Below are positions 9,727-20,056 of a DNA stretch of 64,000 bases, one piece after another. The DNA is taken from NCBI GenBank assembly GCA_033032175.1, contig CM065321.1:7896501-7960500 (forward strand). Direction: 5' to 3'. The position numbers and the translations under genes were made by a program. Each line of letters starts with the position of its first letter. The stretch's first letter is position 1. A model generated the notes under the pieces. It was not told where the DNA came from and did no database searches. It was given only the letters and a program-made list of their open reading frames with translations. The stretch comes from Saturnia japonica. Lineage: Eukaryota > Arthropoda > Insecta > Lepidoptera > Saturniidae.

Positions 9727-11243
9727 TTTTTAAATACTTTGTTACGTTTGGATACACTCGATTACATTGTTTTTATTTCCGCTTCTATCATTCGTAACGT
9801 TTATTACGTTGAGTAAAGGAAGCGTGTTTCAATTTGGGTTCTTGTTTTCGTTTAATTAAAATCAAATGTATAGTCTTTACATTCGTTATTCAGGATATAA
9901 TAATATGTATAAATGTGTAATACTTACTAGTGTAAGTAACATTAAATGTTTCCATATTATAATATCAGTTTTGATTCGGAAAATTTGTTGTTGTTGTTGT
10001 CTGAAGGGTGTCCCTCCCTCCCTCAATCCTCCCTTTCCTCAATCTTTCCTTCAAAATTCTTTTTAAGAATTTGTTGTGCCTTATCAGGTGCCCAATTTTC
10101 TTTCATCTTCTGTTATCTATGTTACAATTAGAATAAAAATATTGATTATAATTTAGCGGGCTTTTCAGTTACTCCGGTGGAGCAGAGAGCTATGTCAAAC
10201 ATTATCTGACGATACGTGAGTGACAAGCAGCCGAGATCGACACCAGATACGGAAATATTCACTTCGTATGGAAATTGAATTCCAATACTTACCCTCTCAC
10301 GTCTTTATTTGTGTGCACGGTTTTCGTTTTTCGAAGTGAATAAATTGTTATATATTTGCTCAAACGAATATCAATAACAATGCCTTAAGTATTATAAAAT
10401 AGTTTTATGGCTTGATAAAAAAAAAAGCTATATTGAATAGTATCTCTACTATCTATCTAGAATTCCGTCTTAATGTATCTATCTATCTGTTTATCTGTTT
10501 GTGTGTACGAATGACCAGTTTTTTTATTTGCGTGGATTTCTATTTCTCTTTGTAAAATTAAAGCATCCTAATAGCATCAGCTATCTGCCAGTGATAGTCC
10601 CTGTCAAAATCGGTTCAAGCATTAACCAATAACCAGAACAAACAGACAGACAGACAACAATTTTATAAATTGGTTGTTTGTTATACTTGTTGTGTATACA
10701 TTCATATGCTTTTAGTAAAAAGCTGTTACTTTGACATTACAAACAGACACTTCAATTTTATTATTTGTAATAATAATAGATTTCGACGTTTCTGTCAGTG
10801 CAGGCAGGGCCTGTGATTAAAGTTATTAAATGGTCTTCTAACTTTATTGTATTCAATAATAAGATTTTTTTTTATAAAACTTCGTCGTTAGGGTTGCTCT
10901 TGCGCCCGGATGTCTAGCACCTATTGCAACTGGAGTCCTGTGTAGTATACTAGAAAATTTTATAAATATATATTTACATTGTAACTGATCGTTCAATTTG
11001 TTTTATACACCTTGGTGGGTAACTTACTGTTTTGGCGGAAATGTTAGAATCGCTGTCACTCTTGTCGAGTAATTTCTTGACTCGTCTAAAAACTAGTGCG
11101 ATAACGAGCTAGCGTTATAAAGAACTACAGTTGTCTTCGTATTCACGTACCTAACTCATATAAACAATACGCAACGTTTTCAAACTCCAGCGTTGTGCTT
11201 TATCACAGTTTTGTGTTATACATGCATCACGCAAGGTCTTTTT
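9727..11243. other. AT-rich stretch, no gene seen
   Basis: This holds a pyrimidine-rich patch at 9997-10055 (CCCTCC and TTCCTC runs) and, at about 10600-10660, a fragment rich in CAGACAGACAG of the kind seen at repeat ends. Two TATAAA-like words lie at 11117 and 11159, upstream of the candidate exon at 11244. Confidence 0.45.
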
Positions 11244-11378
11244 ATGCCCGGGGAGCTGGACAACGAGGAGGAGGACAAAATGTTAACTCCAAGATTCACT
11301 GTCCCTTACATACCCCTCGAGGAAGTAGTAGATCTGAAGGATGACCAAACAACATTTGGTATTTTCTATCATAACTAG
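11244..11378 (+). CDS. Candidate first exon or small ORF, unknown
   Basis: I do not recognise this. From ATG 11244 the frame encodes 44 residues and ends at TAG 11376. The first 38 residues are acidic and look protein-like (MPGELDNEEEDKMLTP at the start), and the DNA is clearly GC-richer than the AT-rich flanks. A possible splice donor GT at 11359 follows the last protein-like codon, so the tail GIFYHN may be intron. TATAAA lies 85 bases upstream of the ATG. The ATG has a T at -3, a poor context. It could equally be a chance open frame. No neighbouring exon could be joined with matching phase. Confidence 0.3.
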   Translation: MPGELDNEEEDKMLTPRFTVPYIPLEEVVDLKDDQTTFGIFYHN

Positions 11379-12697
11379 TTTTTACCTGCAGCTCTGTCCG
11401 CTTCTAATTACTACTCTTGTTATTTATAAGGTCTAATGAAAAAATATAATATTATACAATAACTATTTTAGTATACTACTACTACTAACTAATATTAAAT
11501 TTAGTTTATTTTCGTGTATTACTTTTTAATTATTCTCAGAAATAGCTGATATATAGTGTGGTATTTATTGTAATTACAAGCCAGTAAAGCCGACGAAACA
11601 AGTTGCTTTTATTTAGTTCCATACATTAAAACATTCCATTGCAGTGTATTTTATAAAATCTAGAAAAGAGCGTAGAAGAAGGAAATAGAGAGTATTAGTT
11701 AAATTACTGTTTGTAAAATCTTAAGCTTTACAATCATAAATTGCAATGTTGCGAACGTGGAACAACCAGCGGCAACGTTGGAGGACGTTCACTCAAATTT
11801 ATGAGTCGCAGTGCGGAATATAAATTCTTGCGTGGCTCTCCCATAATATTACCGCGAAATATATATAAACTATGTCAGTACCTACAATACCATAGTTTCG
11901 CTTCTGTTACGGTGCGTGATATAAAAAATAACCTTAGTTTTAGGTTGTCTGTATATGTCAGACTATTGGGCAAAGTGTGAGCTTAATTACGAAATTTCAC
12001 CATGTATTGACTGCTTTGAACGTCAAGAAACCAAAGTTCTGTATTTTTGCACTAAACGGCATTACTGCGAAAACATATATATTATGTAAACAATTTTCAT
12101 TCGCAATATAAATGAACTTAGCTTTTATTCAATCATATGAAATGTATCTATAGGTCATTATAGCTTGCCATAACATTTTTAAACGAAAAACACTTTTATT
12201 TCCCTCAAATCTTTGTACTGGTTTCTGGTTAGCATAGATATTGATCAAAATGATCATTTTTATGTATTCTTATTTTGTATTTAGCGCTACATTTTAGTTG
12301 GTTACAAAATACTACATTTACCAAGCTCTGTATAGACCAGAGGTTCTACAAATTTAATAAGATTTAGCGGAAATCTACCATGCACCTATGTCGATTGCTT
12401 TTGTCTGTTAAAACAAGAAGCTAACCTTTTTTGACATTGGTCTTTGATTTTTTTTTCAATAAATATTTATACTTCTAAGATTTCCAAACAAACAATCAAC
12501 AGTACTAAATTAAATGTAATATACAAAATTTTTGAACATTTTATGTCAGAGTCAGTAAAGCAGATATTTTCAGAAAAAAATATCTAGGATTAGTTTATTG
12601 GTAGGTGTCAATATTATTTTAACGTGGCCAAAATAAAGTAACACCTACTGCTATTCTTATTAATTAAAGTTACACTTATTGCTATTCAATTCGAATC
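11379..12697. other. AT-rich stretch, no gene seen
   Basis: A slightly GC-richer patch lies at 11745-11850, without a recognisable product. A small tandem duplication (GTTACACTTATTGCTATTC-like) lies at 12638-12691. Confidence 0.45.
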
Positions 12698-12870
12698 ATC
12701 AGCCATAATTTCTTTCTTTATGAACCGATTAGGGAATACCCAAGAGTGGTCTCATTTTAGTTTCGTTGGCATTGGACCTTCACATTCGAAGATACAGCAG
12801 GGAAATCTTCAAAAAGTTGGTTTTCTTTTTTGTTAATTTTTAATTTGTCTTGTTGAATAAAATTTCATTT
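12698..12870 (+). repeat. Dispersed repeat, copy 1 of 2
   Basis: Shares with 13361-13555 the words CAGCCATAA, CTTTATGAA, AGAGT, TTGGTTTTCTTTTTTGTT and TTGTCTTGTTG in the same order. The family is common wording in lepidopteran DNA; I cannot name it. Confidence 0.6.
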
Positions 12871-13093
12871 AATTTGGATTCACCCGTCAATCAACAATGA
12901 AGATGTTTATTTGGTTCTATTTTGAGGTTCATATTTTAATAAGATAATAGTACATTATTGCAAAGGCCGTAAAATAGGCAATTGCCATTTACGTCGAGGC
13001 ATATATAGTGCTTTTCACAAACATACATGGAAATATTGTCATTATTTCGAAAAACAGAACAACGAAGTATAGAATTTACGGACAAAGAGAATC

Positions 13094-13143
13094 CATTGCT
13101 GGAGCGTTTTTTGAATTTGGAACATTACAACGCTCCAGCAATG
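13094..13143. repeat. Perfect 15-base hairpin
   Basis: CATTGCTGGAGCGTT (13094-13108) is the exact reverse complement of 13129-13143, with a 20-base loop. A third partial copy (GTGCTGGAGCT) follows at about 13159. Confidence 0.8.
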
Positions 13144-13289
13144 TTGTATGAGACTGCGTGCTGGAGCTATTAAATACTCTTTGATTGGATCTCTTTTATC
13201 TTTCTTGGCATGTCCGTAAATTCAATTCTTCGCGTGTTTTTATAAATATATTTTGTAAGTGTATTAGGTTAGATATTGTGGGTATTTAC

Positions 13290-13560
13290 AATAATAATCT
13301 TTACCCGACTTTAAAAAAAGGAAGAGGTTTTAAATTGGAATGTATATTTTTTTTTATGGATGTGCAGCCATAACTTCTTTATTTATGAAACCAATTTAGA
13401 TGATTATTTTTTGTTAGAAAGGGGGATAAATTAAGAGTAGTCCCATTTATATTTATTGACATTGAACTTCGAAAATGCACCAGAAAACTCCTTAAAACCT
13501 TTGAAATTTGTTTTCTTTTTTGTTTCAAATTGTCTTGTTGCAAATAGCTTCTTAAAAAAT
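13290..13560 (+). repeat. Dispersed repeat, copy 2 of 2
   Basis: Begins with CCCGACTTTAAAAAAAGGAA, a phrase I associate with a very common insect repeat. From 13361 it aligns with 12698-12870. Confidence 0.6.
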
Positions 13561-13676
13561 CTGTCTGAAAAAAAGGATTATTAGACTAGGAATATTTTTT
13601 TACTTTTATAAACATACTTATGCTGCATTGTTGTATATACACGTATAAGAGATGTATATGTATAATATAAGCATAT

Positions 13677-13970
13677 GTGAGAAGGGTCGCGAAATACGTG
13701 CTGGGACCATAATTCAATTATCTATCGCGAATAAATGCCTCTCGAACACTATTGCTGCGATACACAGTAAAAAAAAAGACTTGGACACTGGACAAAGCAC
13801 AAAGCGGTCTGCTACGTGACGAGCAGAGCCGTCGGACGAAGCGTTGGGGGTGGGGCGCGCAGCGCTTGTTCAGTACGATTGCTCCCGCGCATATAATACA
13901 TTTCTAATCACAGCGATCGCGGCATCGTACGAAGCGATATATTCTAAACAACGCAAGTATAATACGCACA
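13677..13970 (+). repeat. Dispersed repeat, copy 2 (partner of 5246-5762)
   Basis: Holds both blocks of the 5.2-5.8 kb repeat close together, separated by about 40 bases including a short A run. The GC-rich right block at 13810-13950 contains GCGATCGCGGCATCGTACG. Confidence 0.7.
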
Positions 13971-14649
13971 TAAACATAATATTAATGTATTTATTAAAAA
14001 AAATATTCGTGGTTTTTGTTTGTAACGATTTATAAATGTGATAAATTTTTCACACATAAAAAAGTAACCTGCCTCTCTACTTAATTTTTGTAAACTATTG
14101 CGAGCGAGATCTGTCTTTCATTTCTCAGACCTTAATATAATGCGGAAAAACCCTTTTCATCTGTTTATCTATTCAAAGAAATTTCTCCATGAATACAAAT
14201 AGGTGAGTTGAATGCAAATATTGAGTTGAAATTGACTATGAACGATCCTTATCATTTGCATTTAGGTCTTGTAATAATATTGGGCAATGCACGTTTTATT
14301 TTTATTACGAAGAGAAGCGAATGGAACAATATTATCTATTTTGTAATAGTAGTATGTATGAAAAAAGTTATATTAAATCTTTCTGATAAAATCTTACGTA
14401 CCTATTATGGTAAGTTTGCTACAAGTTCACTTAGTAACAATTGTTGGAATAAGAAACAAAATAATGATCATGTTCATAGCGTCTCTCTGTATCTACCAAT
14501 CTCTGATAGTTCAGTGGAATCTTGTTTCAGTTTTCACAGTTAGATAGACTGTAAAGGTTGACTTCCAAGCCAATTATTACACCACGCTTCGTCTGTGATT
14601 GGCGTCAGAGACGCTTCGGTGATTTTAGATATCCACGTAGACATACTGG
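13971..14649. other. AT-rich stretch, no gene seen
   Basis: The 111-codon open frame at 14208-14543 has no recognisable domain and base composition like its flanks. I regard it as chance. Confidence 0.45.
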
Positions 14650-14857
14650 CGCATCGTCTTATAAGGTGGTTTTCTACGGTCCGTGATATTGCGGACAAAC
14701 TCAGACCAGCCTGGACCGATGCACCATTGGAAGAGTCTGTCGAATCGCAGAGAAGTTCGTAGCCTTAATGTTCCGTGCGTTGCTGTCCGTGCTTGTCGGC
14801 CGTGCTTGAGAATCTGCAATATCACAGACCGTCGCAGGCCGCCTTTATTAAATGCGC
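14650..14857. repeat. Foldback element with about 45-base inverted ends
   Basis: 14650-14696 and 14812-14857 are diverged reverse complements: GCGCAT, ATAAGG, ACGGTC and GTGATATTGC pair in order. About 115 bases lie between. Because of the symmetry both strands carry an open frame with the same short peptide (NITDRRKPP against NITDRRRPP). It looks like a MITE or the hairpin of a larger element. Confidence 0.65.
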
Positions 14858-15261
14858 TGACCTGGTCATTGAGATTAATTAATTATGAAATTAAAATATT
14901 TATTATGGATTCACTTAAATTGTCTATTTATTTATTTACTTTGGTCGCCAAAAAAATCAACATCAACACATCATCTTTATAAAAATTATGCAGTACAATA
15001 TTTTAATTAAATAAATAAATAATAGATTAGTAATTAAAAAATTAGTAATTTAAAGATACAACAGCTATATAAAATAAAAACAATCACAGATACAGATCTT
15101 TTACTTTACCTTACTTTAGTTAGAAAGAACCAGGAAGAACGACAAGTATGTTTTCCAAACCAATGGCAATTCTGTTGTTTCTGTGTGTTATTTTAGGGAC
15201 AAATTAAAAATCCTACACGATTTTGCTATTATTATTTATATCATTTATTGTTTATTTTATA
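14858..15261. other. AT-rich stretch, no gene seen
   Basis: Nothing recognisable. Several AAATAAATAA-type runs lie near 15000-15060. Confidence 0.45.
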
Positions 15262-15830
15262 CTAGCCCCAGCCCCAGCTCGTACGGGTACAATTTGCAAA
15301 GTGGTGTAATTTATGTTAAAAAAGCAAATTTGATGGATTTAGAGTTTATCGCTTTAGTATAAATAACTTCATAGTTACGAAAAGTGTGCTTAGCTTGCAC
15401 CACGCAATTTGTAGCGCAGGTGGCAGCAGCAGATTTCTTTGGTTGCCCGTAATATTTATTCCGTGATATCTTCTATGGTATCCATTTAGATGATATAATA
15501 TACACGACAATTTTAATCTACATTAAATGCCCAAGATTTGTAACATATTTATCTGGAAAAGGATTAATACTGAATTGGAGAAATAGCTTCGCATATAACT
15601 TAATATTTTTAATTATTATGTTGATGATAAAAATGATTACTGTGAGTCAACCTTAGGAGATAAATATAAGCCATCGCAAGCTTTTTTCTAGGCCTTTTAT
15701 AGAACTGCAACTCTTTAGCACATTATTTTTATTTATCACTCAAGGTTTAGCCAGCATAATTCATGTAAGCGCTCGAAAATCGATTTAGTGACGACTTGAT
15801 TACAAAACATTTTATTTCTGTCTCGATAGA
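15262..15830 (-). mobile_element. Helitron-like element, family D, copy 1 (empty SINE site)
   Basis: Starts CTAGCCCCAGCCCCAGC; the minus-strand end would be GGGCTAG, fitting a Helitron-type 3' end. It aligns with 19044-20056: AATTTGCAAAGTGGTGTA, AGAGTTTATCGCTTTAGTA, AAAGTGTGCTTAGC and AAGGTTTAGCCAGCATAA in order. Unlike the other two copies it has no SINE at AACTTCATAGTTACG (about 15366), so it shows the site before insertion. Confidence 0.68.
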
Positions 15831-17417
15831 ATCTCTATAGATAGCGTTGTGATAGTATGTCACAGGGATGGTAATAGATACGTCGTCGTTGGCGTTGCCT
15901 ATCCTAACCATGGATTCAGTGTTGCTAATCAAAACTGCCATTAGTTAACAATACTTGTTAGTGCTATTTTATTTGTTAAATCTTCAATAAACCTATAAGA
16001 TTACGTAAAAAACTATATTTTTGAAGTGAAAACTTCTTTAGCTGTGTTGAGCGATTTTTGGTACGGGAAAAACTTATCGGTTCGCGTGACCTTGGCGTCA
16101 CCGAAGACCTCGATATGCTCCTGACGTATTGCGCTTGCATCAAACTAGCGACGCGTAGTATAGCGGTCTGTGTATATGTATACGCATAAATACACTAATA
16201 CATTGTATATACTAGACTGTATCATATGCGTGTTTGACTTTTTGGATGGGTTAAAATCTTGTGATTTCGCGTCTCCGACATTCCCTGCAATAATTCATAC
16301 TACCTACCTATAATTAATTTAAAAATTCAAAATATAGTTTTCACTTTTGTCGGCAGTCCTTATGACTGCCACTGTTTTTTTTTTGTAATTTAAAAATCAA
16401 ATATTCTCAATATCTAGTCTCTGTTTTTTGTAAATATTCTGGAAACTTGTTGCCGATTGTTGGTGCAAAGTCATCAAAAAATGTAAATGCCTGTCACTGT
16501 CATCTGTTAGCCGTCATAAAGATGCGAATAATTTGAAAATATTTTCAATGTTTGGGCACGAAAAAAAAGTATCTTTTTGTTTTTATTTTATTAAAAAGCT
16601 TTTGGCGGGAAAAGTACTCAAGCAAAGACGATTTATTTTTATATTATATTGATATTATTTTTACGAAACGTGTAAGCAATCGTGCTATTGTTGTTCAGTG
16701 GCTACTCAATAGTCAAAACACCACAGAAGTACGATTAATAAAGCTGTCAAATGTTTAAGAGAATACCGTTTTGACTACTATCTAGTTGCTATCGAGATAT
16801 CATTGAGATGTGATTCTAGAGCAGAATACCAAAATGTGTCAGTGATTTTCCAATAGAATGATAAAGAAATAGAAGAATACCAAATGGTGACCAAATGTCT
16901 ATTGAGATACTATCGACACACTATTAAAACACTATTTTATTAGCGGACTTGGGCCCCAGGTGTAATACTCTCCACATTGACACGCTTAAACGTATCACGA
17001 TCTGGAATCAGTTGGTGTATATCCAGTGGTCGAAAGGCTTGCAAGCCGGCATGAAAGTGATAATCGTCGAATTATTCTATGCTTACCATAAGGCACAGTA
17101 CCGTCACTGTGCCGTGTAAGAATTAGGCAGACAATCAATTTTGAAAGCAGAAATTCATAATAATTGCACATAGAAAAATCACGGTTAAACAACTACCAGG
17201 TACACAATGTAAAAGAATATCTTGGTCAAACGCTAGGGGATTTAAAAGTTGCACTAGGCTACCGTGTAGACATTTCGATCTCTGTTGAGACTTATATCGG
17301 AAAATACATGAGAATAAAATAAATTGTGCGACGTCATAAATATAAGGATTTTGTATCAGTGAAGTTACAGTTTATAGAGAGATAACAAGCGATACTCAAT
17401 AAAGGTATTTTCATGTA
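15831..17417. other. AT-rich stretch, no gene seen
   Basis: The words TAGTCAAAAC (16711) and GTTTTGACTA (16769) form a short inverted pair. No gene is seen. Confidence 0.45.
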
Positions 17418-17449
17418 CAAGGTGTCCAGAAAGGGTATCGGGTATTTGT
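17418..17449 (+). repeat. Left TIR of the DD41D transposon
   Basis: Exact inverted copy of 18691-18722. Confidence 0.92.
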
Positions 17450-17533
17450 TTTCGCGCCATATTCGAAACGGGGCGTCTAAAGGGTGCGGGGAGGGGTTCG
17501 TGGCGTCCGACATTTTGTGGAGTTTTAGTCACG

Positions 17534-18615
17534 ATGGAACAGTACTCGGGGACGCATCGCGCATTTTGCGTACGAGCGTATTATCGTAATGGTGATTCAA
17601 TAGTGACTGCTCAACGTCTCTATCGTGCGGAATATCGTACACGCCGCGCGCCAAGTGACGATAGCATTAGGAAATGGATCAGGATGTTCGAGAATACAGG
17701 TGCGACAGTTAAAATTCAAAACTCTGGTCGACCTCGTTCAGTTCGCGATGAAGAAACAATTGAAGAAGTTGAGGCGTCGATTCGTCAAAATCCGTCTTTA
17801 TCCATCCGAAAGCGAAGCCAAGCGTTGAACATCAAAAAATCGTCTTTACATTCGATTTTAAAGAAAGACTTTACATCTAAAAGCCTATAAAATTCAATTG
17901 GTTCAAGAATTGAAGGATACAGATTATGCTAATCGACTGAATTTTGCGAACGAAATGCTGCAGCGATTTAACAACTTTAACAACATACTGTTCAGTGACG
18001 AAGCAAATTTTCACCTGAATGGTCATGTTAATAAGCAGAATTGTCGGTACTGGGCAGTGGAGAATCCGAGACGAAAGCACGAACGACCCCTGCATAGCCC
18101 AAAGGTCGTTGTTTGGGCCGCTATGTCTGCTAAAGGCATAATTGGTCCTTATTTTCATGAAGATCAACGAGGCCGAGCAATTAATGTGAATAGTGACCGT
18201 TATTGCGATATGTTGCGAAATTTTTTGGTCCCAGAGTTGCAGGAGTTTGCAGGTTTCAACTCAAGAACGTGGTTCAACTCAAGATAGGGCCACTTGCCAT
18301 ACCTCAAATGACTCAATAGAAGTTGTTAACGAATTATTCCCTAATAAAGTCATTTCGAGAAGGGGTAACATCAACTGGCCTCCCAGAAGCCCCGACCTTA
18401 GCCCGCTTGACTATTTTGCATGGGGATACCTTAAAAGTAAGGTTTATCAAAACAATCCGACGAATCTAACCCAGTTAAAGCAAAATATCAGGTCAGAAAT
18501 GGCAGCAATATCGATAGCTATGTGTCAACGTGTTATCGCCAATCTTCGTTTCCGTTTAGAAGAGTGCCAGCAACGTAACGGTCATCATTTGGATAACATC
18601 ATCTTTTCCAAATAA
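17534..18615 (+). pseudogene. DD41D transposase, two frameshifts
   Basis: The reading begins at ATG 17534. Residues 1-118 hold the paired helix-turn-helix region with the linker SGRPRSVRDEE. A one-base shift near 17868 moves the frame; a second lies near 18275, inside a short imperfect duplication (TTCAACTCAAGA twice). The catalytic triad is readable: FSDEANFH (first Asp), QDRATCHT (second Asp) and SPDLSPLDYFAWGYLKSKVY (third Asp in PLD). Counting residues between the second and third Asp gives 41, so DD41D, the spacing I recall for the rosa group rather than DD34D mariner. It ends with TAA at 18613. The protein would cut and paste DNA bearing the TIRs. Confidence 0.88.
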
Positions 18616-18690
18616 TTCTCCAATTCATATGCTAATAATAAACAATAAACTTTTTTATTGCATACAAATCATTTTTGTTTCATTGAACTT

Positions 18691-18722
18691 ACAAATACCC
18701 GATACCCTTTCTGGACACCTTG
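18691..18722 (-). repeat. Right TIR of the DD41D transposon
   Basis: Exact inverted copy of 17418-17449, followed by TA at 18723. Confidence 0.92.
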
Positions 18723-18724
18723 TA

Positions 18725-19043
18725 CATTAAATATACTTGCAATAAGACATATAATATTTGTAAACTTTTAAACCGGAACACTTTATTATACATATTAAGG
18801 TAACAATCCGTCGCCGACTACTTTTGTTCTTTTTCCCCGCTAGCTGCATTATAGACCCTATCCTCTGTTTAAGTTTACATAAGATGTTATTTTTAGTGAA
18901 ATGCTAGCCTAAAATAAATGAAAATGAAAAATGAAAATTACTTTCACTTTTGAAGTTTACGTCTTTTGGCGCGCTTATTGAGAACTGCTCGCGCACCATG
19001 TGACGAAAAGGTGACCTGATGACAATGCTATTTTAAATGTAGA
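18725..19043. other. AT-rich stretch, no gene seen
   Basis: Nothing recognisable beyond a GAAAATGAAAA run near 18920. Confidence 0.45.
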
Positions 19044-20056
19044 CTAGGGATCCGTCCCAGCTTCGAACGGGTTCAATTTGCAAAGTGGTGTATTTTATGT
19101 TTAAAAAAAGCTTGATTTAGAGTTTATCACTTTAATACTGATAGTTCATAACTACATAGCTGCCTCATTAGCCCACAGGTTCTAAATGCGATTGCTATGC
19201 TCGCGGTCCTTTGGTTCGATTCCCTGGTTGAGGAAAGTGTTATTGGGGTTTTCTATGAAATTCTCAGTAGCAGCTTGGAGTTTGGATTTTTTCTCGATTA
19301 ATAGCAATAGGCTCGCCTCCTGTTACATGGGACCTAAAACATATCCACCGAACTGTAAGTATACATTAGTATACCTCTGCTTAGCCCTTTGGGGATACAG
19401 GCTTGATGATGTGGTATGTAACTTCATAATTATGAAAAGTGCGCTTAGCTCGCGTCGCGCAATTCATCATAGGTGCGGAGTGCCGACCAACCGACCGCAA
19501 CCATTTTGCTGAGAGGTATTTCTTCGGTTGCGCGTAATTTTGAATTCGTGATGTTTTCTACGGTATTCATTTAAACAGAAAACTGTAAAATACAATATTA
19601 AACTAAATTAAATACCCAAGTTAAGTAATGATAATGTAGATAAAAATTAATACTGAATTGCAGAAAACAGTCTCGCAAATAACGTAATATTTTTGATTAT
19701 TATGTTGAAGATAAAAATGGTTACTCTGAATTAACCTACGAAGAAAGACATATGCCATCGCAGATTTTTCTGTCGGCTTTTTGAAGAACTACAATGCTTT
19801 AGTACGTTATTTTGATCTATCCAATAAGGTTTAGCCAGCATAAGCCATATAAGCGCTGAAAAGAATTTTTTAACGACTTGGTTACAAATCAATGAATTTT
19901 CTCTACTATACAAAAACTTAGTTGGAAAGCATAGCATGTATAAGTCTTCTGTAAAAAATTCCTAAATTATAGCAAAAACCGTATTAAAATCCATTGCGTA
20001 GTTTAAAAGATCCAAGCGTGTAGCAGGACAGACGGCAGGAAGTGACTTTATATGTA
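19044..20056 (-). mobile_element. Helitron-like element, family D, copy 2, with nested SINE
   Basis: Starts CTAGGGATCCGTCCCAGC and follows copy 1 (15262-15830), but with a SINE inserted at 19156-19420. The right part adds ATTAAAATCCATTGCGTAG and AAAGATCCAAGCG, also seen in copy 3 at 39872-39910. No protein is encoded. Confidence 0.68.
19156..19420 (+). mobile_element. tRNA-derived SINE nested in Helitron-like copy 2
   Basis: The A-box region is GCCTCATTAGCC and the B box GGTTCGATTCC is at 19213. The body (GAAATTCTCAGTAGCAGC, AATAGGCTCGCC, TACATGGGACCTAAAA) matches 58590-58785. It is flanked by similar 12-base words, GTTCATAACTAC and CTTCATAATTAT, which read as an aged target duplication of the Helitron sequence. 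Confidence 0.8.

Larger units (their letters stand above)
17418..18722 (+). mobile_element. Mariner-superfamily transposon with perfect TIRs, 1305 bases
   Basis: The 32-base terminal inverted repeats at 17418-17449 and 18691-18722 are identical (start CAAGGTGTCCAGAAAGGG). A TA dinucleotide lies on each side (17416-17417 and 18723-18724), the target duplication expected for Tc1/mariner. One transposase gene fills the inside. Perfect TIRs and only two frame breaks suggest a fairly recent arrival. Confidence 0.93.

Noticed and set aside
14208..14543. 111-codon plus-strand open frame
   Set aside because: Composition matches the AT-rich flanks, no domain is visible, and the start has no promoter or splice context.
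16697..16945. TAGTCAAAAC / GTTTTGACTA pair considered as a MITE
   Set aside because: Only 10 paired bases and no target duplication; common by chance in AT-rich DNA.
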